A stretch of 64,000 nucleotides of DNA from JACCXG01 sp963750935 (GCA_963750935.1 CAVVSR010000013.1:186001-250000); one strand, 5' to 3'. Counted from the first letter of the stretch, positions 33,790-50,045 are shown. Notes: generated by a model from the letters alone, not told the origin. Program-made: numbers and translations.

Positions 33790-34689
33790 ATGCGAAAGCG
33801 TTTCTTCATCGCCATCGGCAAAGAGGGCGCGGCGAATCCGCTGCGGATCTCGATCGAGATCCGCGTGCTGCTGATCGGCGCGCTCTTCCTCGTCGGCTCG
33901 CCGATGGTGTTCGTCGTCGGCACGTCGTGGGGCGCCCGGCAGGTCGTCGCCGATCTCCTGCGGCAGAACCATTCGCTCCGGATGGAAAACGCGAACTACC
34001 GCGAGGCCACGACCGAGCTCGTCGCCCAGGTGTCGAGCCTGCAGAAGGCCGCGGAAGACCTCGGCGCACGGGCCGCCATCGATCCCGAAGCGGCGCGCGC
34101 CATGGATCGACTGCCCTCCTCTATTACCAATCGCGCGATGGGCGGCGGCGTGACCGTCGCGAACATGACCGCCCCACTGTCGTCGGTCATGAGCTCGGCT
34201 GAACCGGCGTTCGGCCTGCTGCGCGAAGTGCTGCACATCATCGAAGGCAAACTGGATCAGGTCAGGCCCGACGTCGAACGGCGCGAGGCGCTCGCCGCCG
34301 CGACACCGTCGATCTGGCCCGTGGCCGGCTGGATGTCGTCGTCCTACGGGAACCGCGTCGATCCGTTCAACGGCGGTGCCGACTTCCACTCAGGCCTGGA
34401 CATCTCGGCGGACTCCGGCCAGCCAGTGCGCGCGACTGCCGACGGCACGGTCATCAGCGCCCGTTACACCGGCAACTTCGGCAACCTCGTGGTGCTCGAC
34501 CACGGGTTCGGGATTGGCACGCGGTACGGACACCTGTCGCGGTTCACGGTCTTCGAGGGTCAGCGCATCCGGCGTGGCGACGTCGTCGGCCTCGTGGGAT
34601 CGACCGGGCGGTCCACCAGCGCACACCTGCATTACGAGGTCACCCTGAACGGCCGGTCCGCCAACCCGATGCGCCTGCTGGGCCAGTAA
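33790..34689 (+). CDS. M23-family peptidoglycan metallopeptidase (LytM type)
   Basis: A 299-residue protein. I start it at 33790 (MRKRFFIAIGKEGAANPLRI), giving a basic cytoplasmic end and one membrane helix (VLLIGALFLVGSPMVFVVG), then a coiled coil (LLRQNHSLRMENANYREATTE, in parts). The C-terminal LytM domain has the zinc ligands His200 and Asp204 in FHSGLDIS and the HxH motif His279-Leu-His281 in AHLHYEV, with NLVVLDHGFGIGTRYGHLS between. It cleaves peptide cross-links or regulates amidases. The open frame extends upstream but lacks homology. It is followed by secA after 115 bases. Confidence 0.9.
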   Translation: MRKRFFIAIGKEGAANPLRISIEIRVLLIGALFLVGSPMVFVVGTSWGARQVVADLLRQNHSLRMENANYREATTELVAQVSSLQKAAEDLGARAAIDPEAARAMDRLPSSITNRAMGGGVTVANMTAPLSSVMSSAEPAFGLLREVLHIIEGKLDQVRPDVERREALAAATPSIWPVAGWMSSSYGNRVDPFNGGADFHSGLDISADSGQPVRATADGTVISARYTGNFGNLVVLDHGFGIGTRYGHLSRFTVFEGQRIRRGDVVGLVGSTGRSTSAHLHYEVTLNGRSANPMRLLGQ

Positions 34690-34790
34690 GACCGGTCCTC
34701 GAGCGTCCGCCGCTCCAACCCTCCCCCTCGACGTTCCCAGGTCCCCCACCTACACTTGCCTGCGTTGTCGCGATAGAATCGGAGGACACC

Positions 34791-34804
34791 GTGCGGTCCT
34801 GCGA

Positions 34805-34808
<4 letters not shown>
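34791..34808 (+). other. Possible 5-codon leader ORF overlapping the secA start
   Basis: GGAGG at 34781-34785 is ideally placed for the GTG at 34791, which opens a 5-codon frame (GTG CGG TCC TGC GAA) ending in TGA at 34806-34808. That stop overlaps the secA ATG as ATGA. The GGAGG is too far (19 bases) from secA itself. Confidence 0.35.
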
Positions 34809-37735
<2,927 letters not shown>

Positions 37736-37783
37736 ACATGTGCCGCGTACGTCTGCGGCAGCGATCGGCTCGAGACGAATCAG

Positions 37784-37811
37784 GGGCAGCAACGACGGTT
37801 GCTGCCCTTTT
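37784..37811 (+). terminator. Rho-independent terminator after secA
   Basis: A perfect 10-base-pair stem (GGGCAGCAAC with GTTGCTGCCC) with a GACG loop, followed by TTTT. It lies 49 bases after the secA stop and 18 bases before the guaB start. Confidence 0.88.
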
Positions 37812-37828
37812 GGCTTTCTGAGGGGGAC

Positions 37829-39339
<1,511 letters not shown>

Positions 39340-39355
<16 letters not shown>

Positions 39356-39768
39356 CCGATCGACACCCGCCGGCGATCGCCGCCGGCGTGCTCGATCCTG
39401 ACCTCGTGCGCCGCTGACGGACGCGCGGGCCAGCGCTCCGGCCACTCGACCGCGACGACGTCGATCGACGAGATCAGCTCGTCGAGGCCGAGATCGTCCA
39501 CTTCCCGCGGCTCGAGCCGGTAGAGATCGACGTGGTGCAGCGTCACGCGACCGCCGGCATAGACCTGGATGAGCGTGAACGTCGGGCTGGTCACGTCGCC
39601 GGGATCGAGGCCGAGACCACGGGCGAGGCCGCGCACGAACGCCGTCTTGCCGGCGCCGAGATCGCCGTGCAGCAGGATGACGTCGCCGGGGCCGACTCGT
39701 GCGGCGAAGCGCTCGCCGGTGTCGGAGGTTTCCTGCTCGCTCGCGGTCTCCACCGTCTCGGTCGCCAC
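39340..39768 (-). CDS. tsaE: tRNA threonylcarbamoyladenosine biosynthesis ATPase TsaE
   Basis: A 142-residue P-loop protein. ILLHGDLGAGKTAFVRGLA (Walker A near residues 35-42), DVTSPTFTLIQVY and LHHVDLYRLEP with the conserved Asp are TsaE signatures; VVAVEWPERWP matches the family's IEWPER motif. It works with TsaB, TsaC and TsaD in forming t6A at position 37 of ANN-decoding tRNAs. It is 7 bases downstream of nnrE/D on the same strand, an arrangement seen in many bacteria. Confidence 0.95.
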
Positions 39769-39775
39769 GGGTCGG

Positions 39776-41350
39776 CTAGCCGGCGCGGCTGGCGTTGCGC
39801 CGTCCGCTCAGATCGAGCATCGCGTCGCCGAGCCTGGCGGCGATGTCAGTGGCCATCAGCGCAATCTGCCCCTCATCGCTCTCCGCCAGGTCGCCAGCCG
39901 AGCCGTGAAGGTAGACCGACAGCTTGCACGCCGCCTCCGCGTCGAGCAGCTGCGCGATCCAGGCCGCAATCATGCCCGTCAGCAGATCCCCGGTCCCGCC
40001 GGTCGCCATGCCCGGGTTGCCGGTCAGGTTCACGAACGAGCGTCCGTCCGGGCCGGCGACGATGGTGCGGTGCCCCTTCAGCACCACGTGCAGCTTGTGC
40101 GAGGCCGCGAAGTCGCGCGCGTGCGTCAGCCGATCATGCTGTACCGCCTCGATGGTGCCGTTGATCAGCCGCGCCATCTCTCCCGGATGCGGCGTGATCA
40201 CGACGTCCAGGCCGTCGCGGCCGGCCAGCCGATCGGGCTCGCCGGCGAACGCGTTGAGGGCGTCGGCGTCGAGGACGAGCGGCACCCCCGCGCGCTCGAG
40301 CAGGCCGTGCACGAACGCCGCCGTGGACGGCTCCTGCCCGATGCCTGGGCCAACGGCGATAACGTCAGACGACAGCTCGAGAACGCGGTCGAGCGCCGCG
40401 TAGTCGATGTGGCCGGACGGCGTCTCGTCCAGCGGGACGGTCATGTACTCCGCGCCCATCGAGGCCAGAATCGGCAGGCACGACCGCGGCGTGGCGACCG
40501 TGACCAGGCCGGCGCCCGATCGCAGCGCGCCCAGCGCCGACAGATGCGCCGCACCGGTCTTCCCCATCGAGCCGGCGACGATCAGCACGCGCCCGAAGTC
40601 GCCCTTGTGCGATTCGGCGGCGCGGCTCGGCAGGATGCCCCGCATCCGTTCGCGCGTCAGCAGCTCGAGGTAGGGTCCCTCGAGCTCGTCGAGCAGCGGC
40701 GACGGGATGCCGATGTCGGCGATGACGAGATCGCCGGCATGCGTATCGGCCGGCGGAAACACCAGCGGAATTTTCGGCGCCGCCAGCGTCACCGTCATCG
40801 TCGCTTCGACCGCCTCGCCCGGCAGCTCCGCCGTGTCCGCCGAGAGTCCGGTCGGGAGATCGATGGCGACGATCGGCACCGCCAGCTCGTTGAGATCGGC
40901 CACCACCGTTTCGATCAGCCCGGTCAGCCTGCCGCGGAAGCCGGTCCCGAGGATCGCGTCGACGACCACGTCGCACTCGGACACTTCCGAGAAGTGGAGC
41001 TCCCACTCCTGCGCGTTGGTGATCTCCACGACCGTCAGGCCGATCTGGCCGAGCACTTCGAGGTTGATGCGCGCGTCCCCCTGCACCTCCGCGACGCTGC
41101 CGAGCAGAAAGACCATCGCCTCGATGCCGCGCTGGACGAGGGTGCGCGCGACCACGAACCCGTCGCCGCCGTTGTTGCCGCGGCCGCAGAGCACCGCGAC
41201 CCGGCTCGATCCCAGCGTCTCGAACGCGGCCTCCATGGCCGCCACGGTCTGGCGGCCGGCGTTCTCCATCAGCACGATCGAGGGCAGCCCGATGTCCTGG
41301 ATGGTGCGGCGATCGGCCTCGCGCATCTGCTCGGTGTTCAATACACGCAT
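39776..41350 (-). CDS. nnrE/nnrD: Bifunctional NAD(P)H-hydrate epimerase / ADP-dependent NAD(P)H-hydrate dehydratase
   Basis: A 524-residue two-domain repair enzyme. I start at the ATG at 41350 (MRVLNTEQMREADRRTI), the classic YjeF N-terminus. The epimerase domain (to about 215) shows VLCGRGNNGGDGFVVAR and VDAILGTGFRG. The C-terminal ribokinase-like dehydratase shows KGDFGRVLIVAGS, GAAHLSALGALRSGAGLVTVA (in part), AVGPGIG, VLDADALNAF, VITPHPGEMARL and NPGMATGGTGDLLTGMIA. It repairs hydrated NADH and NADPH. Divergent from the aminotransferase gene; followed by tsaE. Confidence 0.96.
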   Translation of the reverse strand: MRVLNTEQMREADRRTIQDIGLPSIVLMENAGRQTVAAMEAAFETLGSSRVAVLCGRGNNGGDGFVVARTLVQRGIEAMVFLLGSVAEVQGDARINLEVLGQIGLTVVEITNAQEWELHFSEVSECDVVVDAILGTGFRGRLTGLIETVVADLNELAVPIVAIDLPTGLSADTAELPGEAVEATMTVTLAAPKIPLVFPPADTHAGDLVIADIGIPSPLLDELEGPYLELLTRERMRGILPSRAAESHKGDFGRVLIVAGSMGKTGAAHLSALGALRSGAGLVTVATPRSCLPILASMGAEYMTVPLDETPSGHIDYAALDRVLELSSDVIAVGPGIGQEPSTAAFVHGLLERAGVPLVLDADALNAFAGEPDRLAGRDGLDVVITPHPGEMARLINGTIEAVQHDRLTHARDFAASHKLHVVLKGHRTIVAGPDGRSFVNLTGNPGMATGGTGDLLTGMIAAWIAQLLDAEAACKLSVYLHGSAGDLAESDEGQIALMATDIAARLGDAMLDLSGRRNASRAG

Positions 41351-41475
41351 CGGGTTGTGAGCGTACTGCGGGTGCCGGACACCGGTCAATTGGAGTACGA
41401 TCGCGGAACACATTTCGGCCGGCGGCGGATCGTGCTGATCCAGGGCCGCGCCTGGCCACGAGGACCATCCGCACG

Positions 41476-42366
41476 ATGCCTATTCGCGGCGCCGTCTACG
41501 TCAACGGCCGGATCACCCCCGCCGAACACGCCGTCATTCCGGTCTACGATCACGGTTTCCTGTACGGCGAAGGCGTCTACGAGACGCTGCGCACCTACAA
41601 CAAGGCGCCGTTTCTCTACGAGCAGCACGCGCGCCGGCTGCGCGCGTCCGCGGAGCGGATTCAGCTCAGCGTGCCGTTCGACGACCTCCAGCTCGCCGCC
41701 TGGACGGACGACACGGTCGCCGCGGCGGACACGCAGCGCGAGGCCTACATCCGGATCCTGCTCACGCGCGGCGTCGGCGAGCTGACCTACGACGTCGACG
41801 CCACCCCTGCCCCCTCGCTCGTCATCATCGTCAAGGCGATCGAAGAACCGCCGGCGCGCGTGGACGAGGACGGCATCCGCATCTCGCTGGTCCCGATTCT
41901 CCGCAACCATCCCGGCTCGGTGAACCCGATCATCAAGTCGAACAACCTGCTGAACAACGCGATGGCGATGCAGCAGGCCAACCGCCATGCCGGCGAGGAA
42001 GGGCTGATGTGCAACTACCGCGGCGAGCTGTCGGAGTGCTCACAGTCCAACTTCTTCCTGGTCCGTGGCAACCACGTCCTGACACCGCCCACCGACGCGG
42101 GCCTGCTCGAGGGCATCACGCGGGCGTTCATCTTCGAGCTGGGGCGGCAGGAAGGGATTGAGGTGCGCGAGGAGACGCTGCGCCCGGCCGATCTCGACGG
42201 CGCGCAGGAGGCGTTCATCACCAGTACGACCCGTGAGCTGAGCCCGGTGGTCAGGATTGACGATCGGGTGATCGGCACGGGCAAGCCCGGTGCGATCACC
42301 CGACGATTGCTGGCGGCCTACCGAAAGCGGGCCTGGGCGACCACGCGCGTCGCCGTCAGGCAGTAG
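41476..42366 (+). CDS. ilvE: Class IV PLP aminotransferase (branched-chain amino acid type)
   Basis: A 296-residue fold-type IV aminotransferase. VYDHGFLYGEGVYETLRTYN, YIRILLTRGVG, NPIIKSNNLLNNAMA with the PLP lysine at 154, ELSECSQSNFFLV and LEGITRAFIFEL are family motifs. It most likely transaminates branched-chain amino acids; a D-amino acid aminotransferase or aminodeoxychorismate lyase cannot be excluded from motifs alone, though the YGEGVYETLRTY pattern and length favour IlvE-like enzymes. It stands alone between divergent nnrE/D and convergent gcvP (13 bases between stops). Confidence 0.85.
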   Translation: MPIRGAVYVNGRITPAEHAVIPVYDHGFLYGEGVYETLRTYNKAPFLYEQHARRLRASAERIQLSVPFDDLQLAAWTDDTVAAADTQREAYIRILLTRGVGELTYDVDATPAPSLVIIVKAIEEPPARVDEDGIRISLVPILRNHPGSVNPIIKSNNLLNNAMAMQQANRHAGEEGLMCNYRGELSECSQSNFFLVRGNHVLTPPTDAGLLEGITRAFIFELGRQEGIEVREETLRPADLDGAQEAFITSTTRELSPVVRIDDRVIGTGKPGAITRRLLAAYRKRAWATTRVAVRQ

Positions 42367-42379
42367 GCGCCTTCCGCGA

Positions 42380-45303
<2,924 letters not shown>

Positions 45304-45307
<4 letters not shown>

Positions 45308-45675
45308 TGCGTCAGTTCTGTGTACTGCCCCGCTTCCAGCAATTCGTTCTGCTCGGAGGCATCCGCAACTGCGATCGCGATCATCCAGGCACTGTGGGGA
45401 TCGCTGTTCACGCCTTCCGGCTTCTCGACCAGGGCGCGATTGACCTCGGCCACCTCACCGGACACGGGGCTGAACAGCTCCGACACGGCCTTGACCGACT
45501 CGATGGTGCCGAAGACCTCACCCTTCTTCAGCGTCCGGCCGACCTCGGGCAGCTCCAGATAGACGACGTCGCCGAGCTGCTTCTGCGCGTAGTCGGTGAT
45601 GCCGACACGCGCCGTCTGTCCCTCCAGACGAATCCACTCATGATCGCGCGTGTATTTCAGATCGGACGGATACAT
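45304..45675 (-). CDS. gcvH: Glycine cleavage system H protein
   Basis: A 123-residue lipoyl carrier. LKYTRDHEWIRLEGQTARVGITDYAQKQLGD (in part) and GTIESVKAVSELFSPVSGEV contain the lipoylated lysine (Lys62). It shuttles the aminomethyl group between the P, T and L proteins. The gene lies between gcvT and gcvP in transcriptional order gcvT-gcvH-gcvP; a 141-base gap filled by ACGTGCT heptamers separates it from gcvT. Confidence 0.97.
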
Positions 45676-45693
45676 GCGAGTCCCTCAACATTC

Positions 45694-45806
45694 ACGTGCC
45701 ATGTGCCACGTGCTACGTGCTCACGTGCTCACGTGCTGTCACGTGCTCACGTGCTCATGTGCTGACGTGCCACGTGCTCACGTGCTGCGTGCTACGTGCT
45801 GCGTGC
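45694..45806. repeat. ACGTGCT heptamer array inside the gcv operon
   Basis: About 15 units of the pattern RYGTGCY (mostly ACGTGCT), some joined by one extra base or by GTC, fill the gap between gcvT and gcvH. Many junctions create CACGTG. The same heptamer forms a second array at 48163. No spacers of CRISPR type are present. Confidence 0.85.
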
Positions 45807-45816
45807 AGCACTGCTG

Positions 45817-46932
45817 CTACTTCGGACGCTTGTAAAACGGCATCGGCACCACCTGTGCCCGGACGCGGCGGCCGCGCACGTCCACTTCGAACTCGGTTCC
45901 CGCGGCGGTGCGGTCCGCGGGCAGATAGGCCATGCCGATCGCTTTCTTGAGGAACGGCGTCTGGGTCCCGCTGGTGACGACGCCGGCCTTGGCCCCGTCG
46001 ACGTACACATCGTAGCCGTGCCGGGCGATGGCGCGGTCGAGGACTTCGAAGCCGACCAGCTTGCGCGACACGCCGTCGGCTTTCTGCCGGCGCAGCACGT
46101 CGGCGCCCAGGAAGTCGTCCTTCTTCCACCCGACGATCCATCCGAGGTCGGCTTCGACGAGGGTCGTCGTCTCGTCCATGTCGTTGCCGTAGAGGCGCAT
46201 CGCCGCCTCGAGCCTCAGCGTATCGCGGGCGCCGAGGCCGGCAGGCACCAGGCCGGCCGACGCGCCGGCGGCAAGGATCGCGTTCCACACCCGCTCAGCG
46301 GCCGCGGGCGGCACGAACACCTCGAAGCCATCCTCGCCGGTGTAGCCGGTCCGCGAAATCGTTCCGGCCACGCCCGCGATCTCACCGGTGGTGAACCAGT
46401 AGTACTTGATGTCGGCGAGCGGCACGCCGGTGAGCGTCTGCAGGATGTCGCGCGCAGCCGGCCCCTGGATCGCGATCAGCGCATACCGCGAGCTGGTGTT
46501 CACCGCGACGACGTCGCCAAGGCCGGCGATCTGTTCGGTGATCCAGCTGAAGTCCTTGATGATGTTCGACGCGTTCACCACGAACATGAAGTGCTCGTCC
46601 GCCAGCTTGTAGGTCAGCACGTCGTCTATCAGCGTGCCCTGGGGGGTGGTGAGCGCGGAATACTGCGCCTGGCTCTTCGACAGCCGCGACGCGTCATTGG
46701 AGGTGATGTGCTGGACCGCCTTCAGGGCGTCCCGGCCGGCGATCTCGATCTCCCCCATGTGGCTGACGTCGAACAACCCGGCCCGGGTCCGCACCGCCAT
46801 GTGCTCGCTGACCAGGCCCGAGTATTCGACGGGCATGTCCCAGCCGCCGAACTCGACCATCCGCGCGCCGAGCGCCCGATGCCGCGCATTCAGTGGAGTC
46901 TTCTTGAGGGTGCCGGGAACAGCTTGAGCCAT
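45817..46932 (-). CDS. gcvT: Aminomethyltransferase, T protein of the glycine cleavage system
   Basis: A 371-residue folate-dependent enzyme. LKKTPLNARHRALGARMVEFGGWDMPVEYSG (in part), VRTRAGLFDVSHMGEIEI and AQYSALTTPQGTLIDDVLTY form the N-terminal barrel; ISRTGYTGEDGFEVFV and LGARDTLRLEAAMRLYGNDMDE contain the conserved folate-binding region. It transfers the methylene from GcvH to tetrahydrofolate, releasing ammonia. First gene of gcvT-gcvH-gcvP; I see no glycine riboswitch in its 139-base upstream gap. Confidence 0.97.
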   Translation of the reverse strand: MAQAVPGTLKKTPLNARHRALGARMVEFGGWDMPVEYSGLVSEHMAVRTRAGLFDVSHMGEIEIAGRDALKAVQHITSNDASRLSKSQAQYSALTTPQGTLIDDVLTYKLADEHFMFVVNASNIIKDFSWITEQIAGLGDVVAVNTSSRYALIAIQGPAARDILQTLTGVPLADIKYYWFTTGEIAGVAGTISRTGYTGEDGFEVFVPPAAAERVWNAILAAGASAGLVPAGLGARDTLRLEAAMRLYGNDMDETTTLVEADLGWIVGWKKDDFLGADVLRRQKADGVSRKLVGFEVLDRAIARHGYDVYVDGAKAGVVTSGTQTPFLKKAIGMAYLPADRTAAGTEFEVDVRGRRVRAQVVPMPFYKRPK

Positions 46933-46988
46933 CGAGGGAGCAACCGGGCGCGCAGGCGCACTGCAGCGGAATCAGTCGAAACACAGAA

Positions 46989-47017
46989 CGGTACTATGAG
47001 GATCGGCTGATGGTCAA
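46989..47017 (-). promoter_or_regulatory. Predicted promoter of the gcv operon
   Basis: On the minus strand TTGACC (47017-47012) and TACCGT (46994-46989) are 17 bases apart, the same layout as the murQ promoter. The gcvT ATG is 57 bases downstream. Confidence 0.45.
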
Positions 47018-47071
47018 GGCAACGCGGCGCCGCGGCGGAGGGGCGCCGGACCGCGCCCCTCCCGCCACGAA

Positions 47072-47272
47072 TCACCTCCCCGCCGACTCGTCTCTCCTGG
47101 CCAGCGAACCGCCCGGGCGGCGGAACAAGACGACGAGGACGGAGGCCGCCAGGACGAGGATGAGGACGACCGGCGCCTGGAGTGACGGCCAGATCCTCGA
47201 GACGGCCACATAGAGAAACACGCCGAGAATCAGGCCCATGATGACGTCGGCGGCGATGACGAAGATGCGCAT
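47072..47272 (-). CDS. Small two-helix membrane protein
   Basis: A 66-residue protein with two hydrophobic helices (VIAADVIMGLILGVFLYVAV and APVVLILVLAASVLVVLF) and a basic tail, so both ends may face the cytoplasm or the tail may lie inside. GGGAG precedes the ATG by a few bases. It starts 10 bases after the stop of the upstream secreted-protein gene, so the two are probably co-transcribed. I do not recognise a family. Confidence 0.65.
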   Translation of the reverse strand: MRIFVIAADVIMGLILGVFLYVAVSRIWPSLQAPVVLILVLAASVLVVLFRRPGGSLARRDESAGR

Positions 47273-47282
47273 GGTGCTCCCT

Positions 47283-48041
47283 TCACTGAGCGATGGCCGA
47301 TAGCGGAGAGATACAGTTCAGGTACGCGAACCACGCCGATTCCGACCGCAGGATCCAGATGGTGTTGCACGCGACACGCTCGTAGGCGGCGCGGAAGAAC
47401 CCCCTGTTGTCCGCATCCGACATGCACCCCTGCAGGTCGTTCCATGCGGCGGTCGACTCGGTGGTGTAGTCCGCCCAGCATTTGCCGCCGTCCCGCACCT
47501 GCCGGAACAGGCCGCGATGCTTCTCCACGAAGCGGTCCGCCACCCGCTGCGGTGCGGCGACATCCCCGGCCAGCGACGCCACGAACGCCGCCGTCGACAG
47601 CAGCGCCATGTCGGGCGCGGTATAGGCGCTGACCAACTCCAGCTCCGACAGCATCGCGCGCAGCCCGAAGACGGCCGCGGAACCACCCAGCAGCTGCTGC
47701 GCGGACTCCATCGCCTCCGCCGAGTCGATCACGATCTGGTTACCGTCGCGAGCGATGGTGAGCGCCTGCGGGGTCAGCGAGACGGTGACGACATCGCGAC
47801 CGGCCCGCAGTTCAATCGTCATCGCGCGCGTGGCGCGGTCGGTCTCCTTCCGCACGTAGACGTCGCGGTACTGCGCCACCATCCACGCACTCTTCTTGTC
47901 GTGCCCACCCGAGATCGCCGCACCGCGCTGCTGTTCCGCGGCGGCGGCCGCGTCCGTCTCCGCCGCCGTTGCGACGCCCGACGGCAGCAGGACGGTCAAT
48001 GCCAGCACCATCCCGGTCACTCGACGTGCCATGGTTCCCAT
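47283..48041 (-). CDS. Uncharacterised secreted protein
   Basis: A 252-residue protein starting at 48041 (MGTMARRVTGMVLALTVLLP), with GGAGGG just upstream; an ATG three codons later is possible. The signal peptide ends near VATAAE. The mature chain is mixed alpha/beta: SAWMVAQYRDVYVRKETDRA, AMTIELRAGRDVVTVSLTPQALTIARDG (in part), and a C-terminal half with four cysteines (GGKCW, LQGCMSD, VACNTIW, YLNCISP) that may form disulfides. No family recognised. An ACGTGCT array lies about 120 bases upstream. Confidence 0.75.
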   Translation of the reverse strand: MGTMARRVTGMVLALTVLLPSGVATAAETDAAAAAEQQRGAAISGGHDKKSAWMVAQYRDVYVRKETDRATRAMTIELRAGRDVVTVSLTPQALTIARDGNQIVIDSAEAMESAQQLLGGSAAVFGLRAMLSELELVSAYTAPDMALLSTAAFVASLAGDVAAPQRVADRFVEKHRGLFRQVRDGGKCWADYTTESTAAWNDLQGCMSDADNRGFFRAAYERVACNTIWILRSESAWFAYLNCISPLSAIAQ

Positions 48042-48162
48042 ACACCCTCCAGGACTGGCCGTCCGAAGATCGGCCAGTGGAACCCGGCACCGCAACCCTC
48101 GCGGCCACCATGGCCGCCCTGCCTTTCCGGGACGATATGCCGGAGGCACCCGGCGATTCTCC

Positions 48163-48252
48163 ACGTGCTACGTGCTACGTGCTACGTGCTACGTGCTACG
48201 TGCTACGTGGCACGTGCCCGTCACGTGCTACGTGCTGCGTGCGCACGTGCGC
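48163..48252. repeat. Second ACGTGCT heptamer array
   Basis: Six perfect tandem ACGTGCT units (48163-48204), then variants ACGTGGC, ACGTGCC, two more perfect units and degenerate copies. It begins just beyond the restored stop of the AAA+ regulator gene and upstream of the 252-residue secreted protein. Confidence 0.88.
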
Positions 48253-48262
48253 GTCGCTTCGC

Positions 48263-49623
48263 TCAGATCGAGTCCGGCGCCGGGCTCCTCGGATGCGAGC
48301 GGCAGCGCAGGTAGGCCTGCAGCGTGTGATACGAGATACCGAGCTCGCGGCAGGCGCGACGCTTGTTGTTTTCGCATCTCTCCAGCACCAGCCTGGCGTA
48401 GCGGCTTCCCCATTCCCGCATCGTGTCGCGTCGCCGCAGCGACGGCAGGATGATGTCTTCGTAGCCGCCGAGCAGCGCTGGCGGCAGGTCGCTGACTTCG
48501 AGGCGGTCGGAGCTGCCAGCGCGATCGCGCGCTCCATCACGCGTTCGAGCTCGCGGACGTTTCCGGGCCAGTGATAGGCCAGCAGCGCGTCCACCGCCGC
48601 CTCCGAGAGGCGCATCGCGCGCAGGCCGCGGTGGCGCTCGAGGAAATACTGCGCGAGCTCGATGACGTCGCCACGCCGATCCCGGAGGGCGGGCACCTGG
48701 ATCTCCACGCCGTGCAGCCGGTAGTAGAGATCCATCCGGAAGCGGCCGTCGGCCACCAGCCCGGCCAGCGGTTTGTTCGTGGCGACGACAATCCTGGTGT
48801 CGACGCGGCGTGAGCCGGAGCCGCCGACGCGCTCGATGACGAGGTCCTGAATCGCGCGGAGCAGCTTCGCCTGGGCCGCGGCCGACAGGTCGGACACTTC
48901 GTCGAGGAACAGCGTGCCTTCGTGCGCGTGCTCGAACTTGCCGCGCCGGCCGCGGACGCCGGTCGCGGTGCGATCCTCGATGCCGAACAGCTCGGCCTCG
49001 AGCAGCGTCTCGACAATCGCCGCGCAGTTCACCGCCACGAACGGTCCTCGACGCCGCCGGCTCAACTCGTGGATCTGACGGGCGACGAGCTCCTTGCCGG
49101 TGCCGGATTCGCCTTCGACCAGCACGGTGAAATCAGTCGCGGCCACGCGCTCGATGCGATCGCGCACCCGCCGGATCGCGTCGCTGCACCCGATCAGCGG
49201 CGCCGCGCCGTCAGCCTGCCGCCTCGCCTGGGCCGGCACGAGATGGGCACCCGCGCGCTCGACCTCGATCAGAATCGCCGCCACGTGCGACGCGGCCTCC
49301 ATCATCTGCGTCGCCCAGTCGTCAATCGCGCGCGGCGCGTCGAACACCGCCTCGAGGCGTGCGCGCAGGTCGCCGGCGCCGAGCGGGATCGCGATGCAGA
49401 TGACGTTCGGCGGCGGCGGCAACATCGTGTCCTCGCGAATCACGACGGAGCGCGCCTGCAGGGCGGAGCGCAGTTCCTCTTCGAAGCGCTGGCGCGCGCC
49501 GCGGGGGTCCCGCATCAGCGAGGCCCCCGACGTGAGCGACGCCAGGAGCGCCGCCACATCGGGCCGGCGTCCTTCCGGCGGCATGAACGGGTTTGATCCG
49601 AATGGCGGCTCTCTGTTGAACAT
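48263..49623 (-). CDS. Sigma-54-activator-like AAA+ regulator lacking GAFTGA, frameshifted near the C-terminus
   Basis: Start at 49623 (MFNREPPFGSNPF) with GGAGGT 7 bases upstream. The N-terminal part (40-130) is GAF-like. The AAA+ core has Walker A GESGTGKE (171-178), FVAVNCAAIVETLLEAELFG, Walker B GTLFLDEVSDLS and sensor LHGVEIQVPALRDRRGDV. The loop that should read GAFTGA is instead DRTATGV (about 218-224), so contact with sigma-54 is doubtful. As sequenced, the frame shifts near 48516; adding one G to a GG run restores SSDRLEVSDLPPALLGGYED and a Fis-type helix-turn-helix (NNKRRACRELGISYHTLQAY) ending at 48263. Read without correction, the frame runs into the heptamer array to 48196. Confidence 0.8.
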
Positions 49624-50045
49624 CCGACCACCTCCCGCGGCTGAAGGTCGGTCCGTAACCAAAGGCGGTGCCACTCGGGAGATGGATGAAAGTGCGCTCA
49701 TTTCCTCAGTAATCCTGCGGTTCGCCATCGTGTGTGGCCGCGAAGGGTAGGCCATTCTCCGCAGCCGTCAGTTTTCGGAAATCCCGGGGAGCAACGGCTA
49801 CCCGCGCCGGGTGCCCGGTTCCCGGGCCGCATGGACCTCTCGCAAGGCAAGCGCCGAGGCGGCACGCCTCGATGGCGATCGTGGATCCCGTTGACGGGCG
49901 TGATGTTGGCGCTGCGCGGATCGATTCGCGCGGCAGCGATCGGCGAGTGCTGCTCCCGCGAACGACAACTGCAGGTGCGCGTGCGTCGCGGCCGGTGATC
50001 GACCCCAGCATCCGCGAGCGAAAGGGAGATCGGCGGGAAGTGACG
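49624..50045. other. Non-coding gap between divergent genes
   Basis: No convincing gene. It holds several GC-rich hairpins, including CGAGGCG-GCA-CGCCTCG near 49853-49869, and CCCGT/ACGGG near 49888-49899. These could be leader structure for the rightward gene at 50046, but I recognise no class. Confidence 0.4.

Noticed and set aside
45694..45806. CRISPR array.
   Set aside because: The repeat unit is only 7 bases and there are no unique spacers of regular length or cas genes.
46933..47071. Glycine riboswitch upstream of gcvT.
   Set aside because: The 139-base gap lacks the conserved glycine aptamer cores; only a promoter-like pair of boxes is visible.
48196..48262. Extension of the AAA+ regulator through the ACGTGCT array.
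   Set aside because: This reading depends on the frameshift near 48516; in the restored frame the gene ends at 48263.
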